Positions 1 to 13,321 of a DNA stretch of 64,000 bases are shown here, piece after piece. The position numbers and the translations under genes are program-made. The stretch's first letter is position 1. The number at the start of each line of letters is the position of its first letter. The notes beneath the pieces are model-generated. The model saw only the letters and a program-made list of their open reading frames with translations. It ran no database searches and was not told the DNA's origin. The stretch is from an unidentified bacterial endosymbiont (GTDB lineage: Bacteria; Pseudomonadota; Gammaproteobacteria; Enterobacterales; Enterobacteriaceae): the NCBI RefSeq assembly GCF_918797525.1, contig NZ_OU963893.1, positions 3,162,001 to 3,226,000 on the forward strand, read 5' to 3'.

Positions 1-1
1 C

Positions 2-781
2 GGCGCTATCTCCTGGGATATGTTTAAGCAGGACGCGGATTATCCGTTTGTGGACTGGAGCTTTGCCGGTACTACCGAAGAAGAGTTCGCCACCCTGATG
101 GCTATCTTCACAGCGGAAGATCAAGAAGTCTATATTGCTGACTACGAGCACCTGGGCGTTTACGCTTGCCGCATTATTGTGCCTGGGATGTCCGATATTT
201 ATCCTGCTGAGGATCTGTGGCTGGCGAATAACAGCATGGGCGCACACCTGCGCGAAACGCTGCTGGTCTTGCCGGGTAGCGAGTGGGAGAAAGAAGAATA
301 TCTTAACCTGATAACCCAACTGGACGAAGAAGGCCACGATGATTTCACCCGCGTACGCGAGCTGCTGGGTCTGGCGACGGGTAAAGACAACGGCTGGTAT
401 ACTCTGCGTATCGGCGAGCTGAAAGCCATGCTGGCGCTGGCGGGCGGCGATCTGGATCAGGCTCTTGCATGGACGGAATGGACCATGGAATTCAACCAGT
501 CCGTCTTCTCTGCCGAGCGCACCAACTACTACCGCTGCCTGCAAACCTTTCTGCTGCTTGCTCAGGAAGAAGAACGAGAGCCGCTGCAATATCTGAATGC
601 ATTTGTACGTATGTACGGTGCCGACGCAGTAGAAGCGGCCAGCGCGGCACTGAGCGGTGAAGAACCGTTCTACGGCCTTCAGGCCGTCGATAGCGATTTG
701 AAAGCCTTCCCGGCGCATCAGTCGCTGTTGAATGCTTATGAGAAACTGCAGAAAGCCAAAGCCGCTTACTGGTTAAAATAA
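2..781 (+). CDS. ycaO: YcaO, ribosomal protein S12 methylthiotransferase accessory factor (3' part)
   Basis: The reading frame is open from the window edge, so only the C-terminal ~259 residues are present; E. coli YcaO has about 586. The segment has the YcaO C-terminal part, with acidic stretches and the ending KAAYWLK. The family's ATP-binding cyclodehydratase-like core lies upstream, outside the window. In E. coli YcaO is linked to beta-methylthiolation of ribosomal protein S12 by RimO. Its position directly upstream of focA-pflB, as in E. coli, supports the call. No defect is visible in this part. The exact N-terminus is not in the window. Confidence 0.9.
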   Translation, partial: GAISWDMFKQDADYPFVDWSFAGTTEEEFATLMAIFTAEDQEVYIADYEHLGVYACRIIVPGMSDIYPAEDLWLANNSMGAHLRETLLVLPGSEWEKEEYLNLITQLDEEGHDDFTRVRELLGLATGKDNGWYTLRIGELKAMLALAGGDLDQALAWTEWTMEFNQSVFSAERTNYYRCLQTFLLLAQEEEREPLQYLNAFVRMYGADAVEAASAALSGEEPFYGLQAVDSDLKAFPAHQSLLNAYEKLQKAKAAYWLK

Positions 782-834
782 GCGCACATCACAGTAGCGA
801 CAGTAGGCGTATTCACTCGCCTGGGCTATATTAC

Positions 835-862
835 GGGGCAATTTCATTGCCCCCTTTTTTAT
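835..862 (+). terminator. Rho-independent terminator of ycaO
   Basis: A 7-bp GC-rich stem (GGGGCAA / TTGCCCC, loop TTTCA) is followed by a T-rich run. It lies 54 bp after the ycaO stop codon. Confidence 0.8.
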
Positions 863-1113
863 TTTTTCCCGCAATGACGTTCGATTGTAGTAATTAAGTT
901 AAACATAGGTAAATATAATAATAGTTACCTGGGCTTTACTGTAACTTATTATGGGTAATACTCCATTTTAATTAACTGTTGCATGGAGGGCCCGGCGAAA
1001 AAATTCAACACTTTCGATAACTTTTAAAATTTATTTTTACAAGAATAATCAAAAACTTACACCGCACTTGCTGTAAAACCATACGCAATGCGGGCCTATA
1101 AGCCAGGCGAGAT

Positions 1114-1142
1114 ATGATCTATATCAATTTCTCTTCTATAAT
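1114..1142 (+). promoter_or_regulatory. focA-pflB promoter with FNR-like box
   Basis: ATGATCTATATCAA (1114-1127) matches the FNR consensus TTGAT-N4-ATCAA at nine of ten positions. A perfect TATAAT lies at 1137-1142. In E. coli the pfl operon has several promoters activated by FNR and ArcA. The long AT-rich stretch 863-1187 has no gene and probably holds further upstream promoters and regulator sites, which I cannot place exactly. Which start site uses this FNR box is inferred, because the box centre is only about 28 bp from the start predicted by this -10. Confidence 0.65.
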
Positions 1143-1187
1143 GCTTTGTTAGTATCTCGTCGCCGACTTAATAAAGAGAGAGTTAGT

Positions 1188-2045
1188 GTGAAAGCTGACA
1201 ACCCTTTTGATCTAATACTCCCCGCTGCGATGGCCAAAGTTGCCGAAGAAGCAGGTGTCTATAAAGCAACGAAACACCCGATGACGACGTTCTATCTGGC
1301 GATCACGGCCGGTGTGTTCATCTCCATCGCTTTCGTCTTCTACATCACGGCCACCACCGGTACTGCTGCAATGCCTTATGGTATAGCGAAGCTGATTGGC
1401 GGTATCTGCTTCTCACTGGGTCTGATTCTTTGCGTCATCTGCGGCGCTGACCTCTTCACCTCAACGGTGTTGATTGTGGTCGCAAAAGCCAGTGGCAGAA
1501 TTACCTGGGGGCAACTGGCGCGCAACTGGCTTAACGTCTATGTTGGTAACCTGGTTGGCTGTCTGCTCTTTGTTTTGTTGATGTGGCTCTCTGGCGAGTA
1601 CATGACTGCCAACGGTGGCTGGGGGCTTAACGTCCTGCAGACCGCTGATCACAAAATGCACCATACATTTATTGAGGCTGTTGCTCTCGGCATCCTCGCA
1701 AACCTGATGGTCTGCCTGGCGGTCTGGATGAGCTACTCAGGTCGCAGCCTGATGGATAAAGCCATGATCATGATCCTGCCGGTTGCGATGTTTGTGGCCA
1801 GCGGCTTCGAACACAGTATCGCAAACATGTTCATGATTCCTATGGGTATTGTTATCCGCAACTTTGCGAGCCCGGAGTTCTGGACTGTTGTTGGTTCAGC
1901 CCCGGAAAATTTCTCTCACCTGACTATTATGAATTTCATTACTGATAACCTGATTCCTGTCACTATCGGGAACATTATCGGTGGGGGTTTATTAGTTGGG
2001 TTGACATACTGGGTCATTTACCTGCGTGGCGGCGACCATCATTAA
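1188..2045 (+). CDS. focA: FocA, formate channel
   Basis: 285 residues starting at GTG 1188 (MKADNPFDLILP), preceded by a GAGAGAG ribosome-binding site. This gives exactly the E. coli FocA length; an upstream in-frame start at 1146 would add 14 unsupported residues. FocA is a pentameric inner-membrane channel of the formate-nitrite transporter family and moves formate out of or into the cell during mixed-acid fermentation. Six membrane spans with the family's conserved GGICFSLGLILC and SGFEHSIANM segments are visible. It is 51 bp upstream of pflB and certainly co-transcribed, coupling formate production by PflB to export. No anomalies. Confidence 0.97.
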   Translation: MKADNPFDLILPAAMAKVAEEAGVYKATKHPMTTFYLAITAGVFISIAFVFYITATTGTAAMPYGIAKLIGGICFSLGLILCVICGADLFTSTVLIVVAKASGRITWGQLARNWLNVYVGNLVGCLLFVLLMWLSGEYMTANGGWGLNVLQTADHKMHHTFIEAVALGILANLMVCLAVWMSYSGRSLMDKAMIMILPVAMFVASGFEHSIANMFMIPMGIVIRNFASPEFWTVVGSAPENFSHLTIMNFITDNLIPVTIGNIIGGGLLVGLTYWVIYLRGGDHH

Positions 2046-2096
2046 GGGTTGTCTCAGGCAGTAAATAAAAAATCCACTTAAGAAGGTAGGTGTTAC

Positions 2097-4379
<2,283 letters not shown>

Positions 4380-4418
4380 TGGGAGTTGACTGAAATCACA
4401 CGTTAAAAAGCGTATAAT

Positions 4419-4446
4419 AAAGGCTCCACGCAAGTGGGGCCTTTTT
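4419..4446 (+). terminator. Rho-independent terminator of focA-pflB
   Basis: AAAGGC(T)CCAC and GTGG(G)GCCTTT arms around a GCAA tetraloop are followed by Ts, 39 bp after the pflB stop. Confidence 0.85.
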
Positions 4447-4606
4447 AGCTCTCCCCCAGTCTCTTTTGTCCGCTATCTATACGTATGGATAACAGCCAAA
4501 ACAGACTAAGAGCCACCCCATCAGGTGGGTTTGGTTCGTAAACACAGCCGGTTTGAGCTGTGCATACTCAGGCCCCGGACGGGCCGAAGCTGGAGATGTC
4601 ACCGCA

Positions 4607-5347
4607 ATGTCAATTATTGGTCGTATTCACTCCTTTGAATCCTGTGGCACCGTTGATGGCCCGGGGATCCGCTTTATTACCTTCTTCCAGGGCTGCCTGA
4701 TGCGCTGCCTGTACTGCCACAACCGTGATACATGGGATACGCACGGCGGAAAAGAAGTGGCCGTCGAGGATTTGATGAAAGAGGTGGTGACCTATCGCCA
4801 CTTTATGAACGCGTCCGGCGGCGGCGTGACCGCCTCAGGCGGCGAAGCAATCCTTCAGGCCGAGTTTGTCCGCGACTGGTTCCGCGCCTGCCGAAAAGAA
4901 GGCATTCACACCTGTCTCGATACTAACGGTTTTGTCCGTCGTTACGATCCAGTGATTGACGAACTGCTTGAAGTAACCGATCTGGTGATGCTCGATCTCA
5001 AACAGATGAACGATGAGATCCACCAGAATCTGGTTGGCGTCTCCAACCATCGTACGCTGGAATTCGCGAAATATATCGCCGACAAAGGCATCAAAACCTG
5101 GATCCGCTATGTGGTTGTACCAGGCTGGTCAGATGATGATGATTCAGCGCATCGCCTGGGCGAATTTACCCGCGACATGGGCAACGTCGAAAAAATTGAG
5201 CTTCTGCCCTACCACGAGCTGGGTAAACATAAATGGGTGGCGATGGGCGAAGAGTATAAGTTGGATGGCGTGAAACCGCCGAAAAAAGAGACAATGGAAC
5301 GCGTCAAAGGCATTCTTGAGCAGTACGGCCACAAGGTCATGTATTAA
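4607..5347 (+). CDS. pflA: PflA, pyruvate formate-lyase 1 activating enzyme (radical SAM)
   Basis: 246 residues from ATG 4607 ([12 protein letters not shown]) with TGGAG about 12 bases upstream; an earlier in-frame ATG at 4553 would add 18 residues not found in E. coli PflA. It is a radical-SAM enzyme that uses a [4Fe-4S] cluster and S-adenosylmethionine to make the glycyl radical on PflB. The cluster-binding cysteines are seen as CLMRCLYC (Cys30, Cys34, Cys37), followed by the GGE motif in TASGGEAIL. It is separated from pflB by a terminator and about 230 bp, so it probably has its own promoter. Intact. Confidence 0.98.
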   Translation: MSIIGRIHSFESCGTVDGPGIRFITFFQGCLMRCLYCHNRDTWDTHGGKEVAVEDLMKEVVTYRHFMNASGGGVTASGGEAILQAEFVRDWFRACRKEGIHTCLDTNGFVRRYDPVIDELLEVTDLVMLDLKQMNDEIHQNLVGVSNHRTLEFAKYIADKGIKTWIRYVVVPGWSDDDDSAHRLGEFTRDMGNVEKIELLPYHELGKHKWVAMGEEYKLDGVKPPKKETMERVKGILEQYGHKVMY

Positions 5348-5348
5348 A

Positions 5349-5376
5349 AAATCCCGGCGAATTCGCCGGGATTTTT
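5349..5376. terminator. Bidirectional terminator between pflA and ycaD
   Basis: A perfect palindrome (ATCCCGGCGAATTCGCCGGGAT) is flanked by A and T runs on the two sides. It serves pflA (plus) and ycaD (minus), which converge here. Confidence 0.9.
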
Positions 5377-5379
5377 ATA

Positions 5380-6528
5380 TCAGGCATGTGCCACTGGCGT
5401 GCGGTGCTCGCCGGCTTTTCGCAGCAACATAAGCAGATAAATAAACGACACGCTGGCAATCATAATAAACAGCAGGTTGTCAGAAAAGTTTTGCATCAGC
5501 ATGGCGGTAAACGTCGGCCCCAGCAAACTGCCGATAGTATAGCTCAGCAATAATGCCTGGTTCATCGCCACCAGTTGATGATGCTCGACTTTCTCACAGG
5601 CCCACGCCATCGCTACCGGGTAGAGCGTAAAGCCTGCCGCCCCCAGAATAAACAGTGCCGGGGCCATCGCCGCGCTGCTCAGCATCGCCAGACACCCGAT
5701 AATGACCACAAAGACCTGCACGCGCAGTACCAGCAGGCGACCAAAGCGGTCCGCCAGGCGGCCGATTGGCCACTGTCCGACAATGCCGGCGCTGACCATC
5801 ACCGCCATCCAGAAGCCAATGCCGGAATCGCTTACGCCCTGATGATTAAGATAAAGCGGCATTAGCCCGTAGAGCGAGCCCAGCACAATCCCGGAGATAA
5901 TACAGCCATTAACCCCCAGACGTGCCTGACGCAGTCTGAGCATCGGCCAGATGTGCGTCGCTTCCTGATGTTCGCTGTTCTGGTTTACAATACGCGTAAA
6001 GAGCAGCGGCAGAATAGCAGCCAGCACCATACCCGTGACCCACGGCAGCACGCTCATCAGTTCGGTCGGCAGTTTACTGACCATCAGTTGACCGAGCACG
6101 GTCCCGACATAATAGACCATCATGTAAGCTGCCAGCAGGCGCCCGCGATTGTGGGAAGTACCACTGCACATCAGGGCGCTTTCAACCACCACCCAGATCA
6201 TTGCGCAGCCTACGCCCGCAATAAAGCGCCAGACCATCCAGCTCCAGAAGCCGACCATCAGGCCCAGGCCTGCACATCCCATGGCGAACATCAACGATGC
6301 CAGATAATAGCTGCGGTTAAAACCGAAGCGTTTTATCAAGCTCCCGGTTAATAATGTCCCCAGCAGGTTGCCGCTAAAAAAGGAGGAGCTAACCATACCC
6401 ACCTGCCAGGTCGGTAAGTTTTCATGGGCGAGCCACAGCGGGACGAGCGTATTTAACACCGCGATCGCCAGGGTCAGCAGAAGCAGGCCACAGAGCAAAA
6501 GCAGCACTGGCCGGGTATAGATGGTCAT
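5380..6528 (-). CDS. ycaD: YcaD, MFS-type transporter
   Basis: 382 residues, the same length as E. coli YcaD, with about 12 hydrophobic segments of a major facilitator superfamily protein. Recognisable family stretches include NTLVPLWLA near the N-terminus and GRLADRFGR in the cytoplasmic loop of the second half, which is the MFS motif-A type. The substrate is unknown in E. coli. It converges on pflA and shares its terminator. In E. coli K-12 other small genes separate ycaD from pflA; here they are adjacent. Inner-membrane location inferred. No defects. Confidence 0.93.
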   Translation of the reverse strand: MTIYTRPVLLLLCGLLLLTLAIAVLNTLVPLWLAHENLPTWQVGMVSSSFFSGNLLGTLLTGSLIKRFGFNRSYYLASLMFAMGCAGLGLMVGFWSWMVWRFIAGVGCAMIWVVVESALMCSGTSHNRGRLLAAYMMVYYVGTVLGQLMVSKLPTELMSVLPWVTGMVLAAILPLLFTRIVNQNSEHQEATHIWPMLRLRQARLGVNGCIISGIVLGSLYGLMPLYLNHQGVSDSGIGFWMAVMVSAGIVGQWPIGRLADRFGRLLVLRVQVFVVIIGCLAMLSSAAMAPALFILGAAGFTLYPVAMAWACEKVEHHQLVAMNQALLLSYTIGSLLGPTFTAMLMQNFSDNLLFIMIASVSFIYLLMLLRKAGEHRTPVAHA

Positions 6529-6750
6529 GGATTAAAAACCGTGAGGAAGTAGTGATTTCGTGCGCATCATGCCACCGGTAAAATCAAAGTCAATCCACCC
6601 TTTTAGCCGGTACGCACAATATGTGCCGTGTCGATTTAAAAAACTAATCCTGCTAATGCAACGCCTGCTATTTATATAACTTATCTGTTTGTTTTTATTT
6701 ATTTCCAGACAATGTGAAAGCCAAACGACAGTCGAAAAATTTCATGAATG

Positions 6751-6777
6751 AAAAAAAGCCGGGCACGAAGTCCTGGC
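6751..6777 (-). terminator. Terminator of the dms operon
   Basis: Reading the minus strand, GCCAGG and CCCGGC arms (one A/C mismatch) around a short loop are followed by seven Ts. It lies 19 bp after the dmsC relic stop. It remains although dmsB and dmsC are destroyed. Confidence 0.65.
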
Positions 6778-6796
6778 GTGAAATAAAAAGTCAGCC

Positions 6797-7039
6797 TTAA
6801 CTGGCGACGGCCATGCCAGCGGTCATATGCAGACCGTAAAACACCCCGCGACCTATCAGTTCCCCCGCCAGCACCAGCACAAAAGCCAAAGACAGTGCGT
6901 CGCTGGCAATTTCGTTGCTGAGTGAAGAGGCCCCTACGGGATTCAGGGAGTTGAACGCGCGCGCAGAAGACCCGGGGTGCAGGGTCGAGGCAACAAAGCC
7001 AATCTCCCTCAGCGGCCATTCATACCATCCACTTCCCTT
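6797..7039 (-). pseudogene. dmsC: dmsC relic (DMSO reductase membrane anchor), start lost and two internal deletions
   Basis: Reading the minus strand from 7039, the frame gives GSGWYEWPL, then IGF(V)AS, then AFNSLNPVGASSLSNEIAS, and ends with AGELIGRGVFYGLHMT and AGMAVAS before TAA. These blocks align in order with the start, middle and end of E. coli DmsC (287 residues). The segments between them, which hold most membrane helices, are missing, leaving about 80 codons. The codon at the expected start is AAG, not ATG. DmsC normally anchors DmsAB in the membrane and oxidises menaquinol. This relic cannot do so. A normal dmsB-dmsC junction (GAGGTGTGAG) is still visible upstream. Confidence 0.85.
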
Positions 7040-7040
7040 C

Positions 7041-7218
7041 TCACACCTCCATCGGGTTTGCCGGTAGCACCTGTAGGGTGGCTGTTGGCGTTCGGTTTAC
7101 TCACCATGTTTGGCTGCGTACAATAGACGGACGGCAGCATTGCGACGGCGGCCAGCTCGCAGGTTTTGCACCCGGTGCACCGGCTGGAATCAATTTAAAA
7201 TTCATATTGGTTTGTCCT
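7041..7218 (-). pseudogene. dmsB: dmsB relic (DMSO reductase iron-sulfur subunit), start lost, in-frame stop, large deletion
   Basis: On the minus strand the expected start is AGG (7218-7216) instead of ATG. Codon 11 is TAA, between the Phe and Ile of the N-terminal FFID stretch. The frame then reads IDSSRCTGCKTCELA, the first ferredoxin cluster of DmsB. It jumps directly to the C-terminal part (KPNANSHPTGA), so about 125 codons with the other three [4Fe-4S] motifs are gone. A further frame change occurs before the terminal GAGGTGTGA. E. coli DmsB has 205 residues and carries four clusters that pass electrons from DmsC to DmsA. The deletion joint lies in the shared Leu-Ala codons, suggesting short direct-repeat recombination. 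Confidence 0.85.
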
Positions 7219-7228
7219 CGGTTACTCC

Positions 7229-9673
7229 TTACGCCTTTTCCACCTGGACGAGATTGGTGTGGGACGGGTTGCCTTTCGCCAGCGGTGACGGGCGCTGCGT
7301 GGTCAGAACGTTTATACTGCCAGCCTGGTCGATGCGGTTCGCATCCGGGCTATACCAGGCCCCTTCCCCCAGCGCGACCACCCCAGGCATCATGCGCGGC
7401 GTTACTTTGGCTTCGATATGCACCTCCCCACGCCCGTTAAAGATGCGCACACGGTCACCATTGCTGATCCCACGCGCCTTCGCATCCATCGGGTTGATCC
7501 ACATCGCCTGCCGACACGACGCTTTCAGCACATCAACGTTGCCGTAGGTCGAGTGAACGCGCGCCTTATAGTGGAAACCGGTTAGCTGTAGCGGGAATTT
7601 TTCCGTCAGCGGATCGTTGTAGTTTTCAAAGCCCGGCGTATAGATTGGCAGCGGATCGATAACATCCCCATCCGGCAGTTCCCATGTAGCCGCAATGTTC
7701 GCCAGCTCTTCGGAGTAGATCTCAATTTTGCCCGACGGCGTAGTCAGCGGATTAGCCTCGGGATCTTCCCGGAAAGCTTTGTACGCCACGTGGTGCCCTT
7801 GCGGATCGCGCTGCTTGTAGATCCCCTGCTTGCGGAAGGTATCAAAATCAGGCAGATCGGGGATTGCCCGGCGGGTAATTTCATGCAGATGGCGCATCCA
7901 CCCTTCCTGGGTACGTCCCTGTGTGAAGGGCTGCTCCACGCCAAGACGTTTTGCCAGATCAGAGGTCATCTGATAGATGGTTTTGCACTCGAAGCGCGGT
8001 TTGATGGCGCGATCGGTGAAGATAACGTAAGACATGTTGCCGCAGGAGGCATCCAGCGCGAAGTCCATCTGCTCGGAGGCGGTGCAGTCCGGCAGCAGGA
8101 TGTCGGCATATTTCGCCGATGAGGTCATGTGGCAGTCAATCACCACAATCATCTCGCATTTCTTGTCATCCTGCAGGATATCGTGGGTGCGGTTGATATC
8201 AGAATGCTGGTTGGTGAGGCAGTTACCGGCATAGTTCCAGATCATCTTGATTGGGACAGCCAGTTTGTCTTTGCCGCGCACACCGTCGCGCAACGCGGTC
8301 ATTTCCGGGCCACGCGCAATCGCATCCGTCCACATGAACATGGAGATGCTGGTCTGAACCGGGTTGTCCAGCGTTGGCATGCGTTCAAAGGGCAGCGAAC
8401 AGGAGCCTTCACGCGCGCCGGAATTACCGCCATGAACACCGACGTTGCCGGTCAGGATTGAGAGCATTGAGATGGCGCGAGTCACGATTTCGCCGTTAGC
8501 ATGCCGCTGCGGTCCCCAACCCTGGCTGATAAAAGCAGGTTTCGCCGAGCCGATGTCGCGTGCAAGTTGAATAATACGTTCCGCCGGGATCCCGGTGATC
8601 GTGGAGGCCCATTGCGGGGTCTTTGCCACACCGTCGCTGCCCTGACCCAGAATATACGCTTTGTAATGCCCGTTAGCTGGCGCACTGGCTGGCAGAGTTT
8701 TCTCGTCATAACCGACGCAGTATTTATCGAGGAACGGCTGATCGACGAGATTCTCGACGATCATAACCCACGCCAGCGCGCTAACCAGCGCCGCGTCGGT
8801 CCCTGGACGGATGGGGATCCATTCATCTTCGCGCCCTGCCCCGGTATCGGTATAGCGCGGATCGATGATGATCATGCGGGCATGCGATTTTGCCCGCGCC
8901 TGTTCCAGATAATAAGTCACCCCGCCGCCGCTCATGCGCGTTTCGCCGGGGTTATTGCCGAACAACACCACCAGTTTACTGTTCTCAATGTCGGAGGGGC
9001 TGTTACCGTCTGCCCAGCCACCGTAGGTATAGTTGAGTCCAGCAGCAATCTGCGCGGAAGAGTAGTCACCGTAGTGATTAAGATAACCCCCGCAGCAGTT
9101 CATCAGACGCGCGATCAGCGTTTTACCCGGCGGCCAGGAGCGTGTCAGGGTGCCACCAAGCGTACCGGTGCCGTAGTTGAGGTAGATAGATTCGTTACCG
9201 TAGTCTTTAATCAGGCGCTGCATATTGGTGGCGATGATGTCGTAGGCTTCGTCCCAGCTGATACGCTCGAATTTCCCTTCCCCTCGCTTACCGACGCGCT
9301 TCATCGGATATTTCAGACGATCCGGGTTATAGACGCGGCGACGCATTGAGCGGCCACGCAGACAGGCGCGTACCTGGTGTAACCCTTCGTAGCTATCATC
9401 ACCGGTATTATCGGTTTCGACATATTTAATTTCGCCATCCACTACGTGCATCCGCAATGGACAACGACTGCCACAGTTTACGGTACAGGCACTCCACACC
9501 ACTTTTTCCGGTTCAGTGGCCGGGGACAGAGCATTCGCCGCAGACGCCAGCCGGGTAAAAGGAAGCGTGAAGGCGCTACTGGCCACCGCCAGTCCGCTGA
9601 TTGTCGTCGTTTTCATCAACCCACGGCGAGTGACCCCGGCAGCCATTAACGCTTCAGGCGCGTTGATTTTCAT
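7229..9673 (-). CDS. dmsA: DmsA, dimethyl sulfoxide reductase catalytic subunit (molybdopterin)
   Basis: 814 residues from ATG 9673 (MKINAPEAL), matching the E. coli length; an in-frame GTG at 9691 would add six residues. It is a Mo-bisMGD oxidoreductase reducing DMSO and N-oxides on the periplasmic side. A twin-arginine signal (TRRGLMK) is followed by a hydrophobic stretch. The cluster cysteines of CTVNCGSRCPLRMH and the QGWGPQRHANGE cofactor segment are present. The whole length aligns without gaps. It is first in the dms operon, but dmsB and dmsC downstream are relics, so no electron donor or membrane anchor is encoded here. DmsA may be orphaned or served by paralogues elsewhere. Confidence 0.97.
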   Translation of the reverse strand: MKINAPEALMAAGVTRRGLMKTTTISGLAVASSAFTLPFTRLASAANALSPATEPEKVVWSACTVNCGSRCPLRMHVVDGEIKYVETDNTGDDSYEGLHQVRACLRGRSMRRRVYNPDRLKYPMKRVGKRGEGKFERISWDEAYDIIATNMQRLIKDYGNESIYLNYGTGTLGGTLTRSWPPGKTLIARLMNCCGGYLNHYGDYSSAQIAAGLNYTYGGWADGNSPSDIENSKLVVLFGNNPGETRMSGGGVTYYLEQARAKSHARMIIIDPRYTDTGAGREDEWIPIRPGTDAALVSALAWVMIVENLVDQPFLDKYCVGYDEKTLPASAPANGHYKAYILGQGSDGVAKTPQWASTITGIPAERIIQLARDIGSAKPAFISQGWGPQRHANGEIVTRAISMLSILTGNVGVHGGNSGAREGSCSLPFERMPTLDNPVQTSISMFMWTDAIARGPEMTALRDGVRGKDKLAVPIKMIWNYAGNCLTNQHSDINRTHDILQDDKKCEMIVVIDCHMTSSAKYADILLPDCTASEQMDFALDASCGNMSYVIFTDRAIKPRFECKTIYQMTSDLAKRLGVEQPFTQGRTQEGWMRHLHEITRRAIPDLPDFDTFRKQGIYKQRDPQGHHVAYKAFREDPEANPLTTPSGKIEIYSEELANIAATWELPDGDVIDPLPIYTPGFENYNDPLTEKFPLQLTGFHYKARVHSTYGNVDVLKASCRQAMWINPMDAKARGISNGDRVRIFNGRGEVHIEAKVTPRMMPGVVALGEGAWYSPDANRIDQAGSINVLTTQRPSPLAKGNPSHTNLVQVEKA

Positions 9674-9743
9674 AGAGATTTGGTTGCTCACACAGAAAAG
9701 AGAAGCGGCGCAAGCCGCTATGGCGTTTTATGCTACCCATTAT

Positions 9744-9792
9744 TTAAAGGAGTATTACTCCTTTAGAGGGAGGAGGTATTGCTTCTCATCAA
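9744..9792 (-). promoter_or_regulatory. dmsA promoter with FNR-like box
   Basis: TTGCTTCTCATCAA (9779-9792) fits the FNR consensus TTGAT-N4-ATCAA with one mismatch. On the minus strand TAATAC (9757-9752) is a plausible -10. A start near 9744 would put the FNR box at about -41.5, the class II position known for E. coli dmsA. Confidence 0.6.
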
Positions 9793-9803
9793 ATCCCGGG
9801 CGT

Positions 9804-9828
9804 AAAAAAAGCGCCCTGAGGCGCTTTT
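9804..9828 (-). terminator. Terminator of serS
   Basis: AAAAGCGCC / GGCGCTTTT 9-bp arms with a 4-base loop. Reading the minus strand, a run of Ts follows. It lies just beyond the serS stop. Confidence 0.85.
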
Positions 9829-9844
9829 GTGTGTAAGGCAACGA

Positions 9845-11158
<1,314 letters not shown>

Positions 11159-11229
11159 TTAAAATAGGAAAATGTGACCACAGCCTGCGGCCACAAGGAT
11201 ATTACGCCAACATTACCGCAACGATCGCT

Positions 11230-12573
11230 CTAACGGTAGCGTTTTATAGGGCTATTTTGATCCTGTCCGGTAAGCCAGGCGAGCTTTTCGCCAATCTTAC
11301 CCTCAAGACCTCTGTTTGTGGGGTGATAATAGCGGGTTTGTGCCATCTCCTGCGGGAAATACTCCTCCCCGGCGGCATAGGCATTGGGCTCATCATGGGC
11401 GTAGCGGTACTGCTGCCCATAGCCCATCTCTTTCATCAGTTTGGTTGGCGCATTGCGCAGATGGACCGGAACATCGTAGTCCGGACGATCCCGCGCGTCA
11501 GACAGCGCCGCCTTAAAGGCGGTATAAACGGCATTACTTTTCGGTGCACACGCCAGATAAACAATCGCCTGAGCAATGGCACGCTCGCCTTCTGCAGGGC
11601 CGACGCGGGTAAAACAGTCCCAGGCCGAGATTGCGACCTGCATGGCACGCGGGTCGGCATTGCCCACATCCTCAGAGGCAATGGCCAGACAGCGACGCGC
11701 CACGTACAGCGGATCGCCGCCTGCGGTAATAATGCGTGCATACCAGTAAAGCGCCGCGTCTGGCGCACTGCCGCGCACGGATTTATGCAGGGCGGAAATC
11801 AGATCGTAAAAACGGTCGCCTTTGTTATCGAAACGCGCGCTACGTTCACCCGCAATTTCAGTGAGCAGTTCAGGTTTCAGCACTCGCTTGCCGGCATCAT
11901 CCAGTTCGGCCATGTCGGCCATCATTTCGAGCGTATTCAGTGCCCGACGCGCATCGCCGTTGACCAGCTCCGCGATCGCACGACGCGTCTCGTCCAGCAG
12001 AACGATATCCTGCCCGCCGTAACCACGCGCGTTATCATCCATCGCCTGAGTGAGGATCTTTTCAATGTCTTCAGTGATTAGTGATTTAAGCAGATAAACG
12101 CGCGCGCGCGAAAGCAACGCCGAGTTCAGCTCAAAGGATGGGTTTTCAGTCGTTGCGCCGATGAAAAATATCGTGCCATCTTCAATGTGCGGCAGAAAAG
12201 CATCCTGCTGGCTTTTATTGAAGCGATGAACCTCATCCACAAACAGGATGGTCCGGCGTCCGGCATTGCGGTTCTGTCGGGCGCGCTCAATGGCCTCACG
12301 GATCTCTTTAACGCCGGACGTGACCGCCGAGAGACGTTCAACATCGGCATTAGCGTAGCGGGCGATCACTTCAGCGAGGGTGGTTTTACCGGTTCCGGGC
12401 GGGCCCCAGAGGATCATGGAGTGCAGATGCCCCGCTTCAATAGCGCGCGGCAAAGGCTTGCCCGCAGCCAGCAGGTGCTGCTGGCCGATATACTGGGCTA
12501 AATTTTCTGGCCGCATACGCGCGGCCAAAGGTTGAAATGCATTCTCTGAAAAATCAAGCGACAGGTTGCCCAC
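11230..12573 (-). CDS. rarA: RarA, replication-associated recombination protein (AAA+ ATPase)
   Basis: 447 residues, E. coli length. It is an MgsA/WRNIP1-family clamp-loader-like ATPase acting at stalled replication forks. Walker A is GPPGTGKT near residue 56 and Walker B is FVDEVHRF near residue 110. The C-terminal tetramerisation part with [14 protein letters not shown] is present. It starts 9 bp after the lolA stop, so lolA-rarA are co-transcribed. Intact. Confidence 0.97.
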   Translation of the reverse strand: MGNLSLDFSENAFQPLAARMRPENLAQYIGQQHLLAAGKPLPRAIEAGHLHSMILWGPPGTGKTTLAEVIARYANADVERLSAVTSGVKEIREAIERARQNRNAGRRTILFVDEVHRFNKSQQDAFLPHIEDGTIFFIGATTENPSFELNSALLSRARVYLLKSLITEDIEKILTQAMDDNARGYGGQDIVLLDETRRAIAELVNGDARRALNTLEMMADMAELDDAGKRVLKPELLTEIAGERSARFDNKGDRFYDLISALHKSVRGSAPDAALYWYARIITAGGDPLYVARRCLAIASEDVGNADPRAMQVAISAWDCFTRVGPAEGERAIAQAIVYLACAPKSNAVYTAFKAALSDARDRPDYDVPVHLRNAPTKLMKEMGYGQQYRYAHDEPNAYAAGEEYFPQEMAQTRYYHPTNRGLEGKIGEKLAWLTGQDQNSPIKRYR

Positions 12574-12582
12574 GCACGCCTC

Positions 12583-13194
12583 TTACTTACGTTGGTCGTC
12601 CACCGTTACGCCCTGTGGCGGGGTAAAGGTGAATTTCGATGCATCAATAGCGCCATTCTGCTGCGTTTTGAGCTGATAGCTGCTGCGCTGACCATCCTGC
12701 TCAACCGCACCGAACTGATTGATGGTCCCGTTGCTGCTCACGTTAATGGTGAACTGCTTGAGATTGCCGTTACTGTCTTTCGGCGTCAGGACAAATTCAT
12801 CACCGTTCTGTTTAATGTTGTACTGCTGCCAGTCGCTGGACTGGTTACGGGCAATCAGCATAAAGGGCGTATTGCTGGTCGCATCGTTCAGCCAGGTCGC
12901 CGTTGCCTGCTCAACAAAGGGGTTGAAGAACCACAGAGTTCTGCCGTCAGACACCAGGATGCTTTCATCCGGCTGGGTCATATGCCAGTTAAACAGATTC
13001 GGGCGTTTCACCCACAAGTCGCCCTGACCTTCCTGCACCGCGTTGCCGCTGCCGTCCGTCACCTTTTGCGTGAAGCTGGCGTGGAAGCTGCTGACTTTAT
13101 CCAGTCGGTTTTTAAGGTCGCTGGCTGCATCAGCCCAGACGCTAGTGGCGACAAAACTGGTGAGTAATGCACAGGCGATTGCGATTTTTTTCAT
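12583..13194 (-). CDS. lolA: LolA, periplasmic outer-membrane lipoprotein carrier
   Basis: 203 residues with a typical Sec signal ([21 protein letters not shown], cleavage expected before DAASDL). LolA accepts lipoproteins from LolCDE at the inner membrane and delivers them to LolB at the outer membrane. The fold's motifs ([23 protein letters not shown]) are visible. It lies between ftsK and rarA, with 127 bp after ftsK. Essential in E. coli. No anomalies. Confidence 0.97.
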   Translation of the reverse strand: MKKIAIACALLTSFVATSVWADAASDLKNRLDKVSSFHASFTQKVTDGSGNAVQEGQGDLWVKRPNLFNWHMTQPDESILVSDGRTLWFFNPFVEQATATWLNDATSNTPFMLIARNQSSDWQQYNIKQNGDEFVLTPKDSNGNLKQFTINVSSNGTINQFGAVEQDGQRSSYQLKTQQNGAIDASKFTFTPPQGVTVDDQRK

Positions 13195-13321
13195 CGTTAT
13201 TCCTTAAAATACGTCTTCCCGATATGGGGGTTACGTGTTCTATTCTGGACCTGCCCACAGGCAGGCGACAGAAGAATATGCTTAATTTTTCCTGATTTAC
13301 CCTTCTTTGCAATCATGAGGG

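Noticed and set aside
6699..7019. 106-codon minus-strand ORF and plus-strand ORFs near 7078-7547
   Set aside because: The correct reading is the shifted frame with DmsC and DmsB relic sequence; the plus-strand frames overlap the dmsA 3' end antisense.
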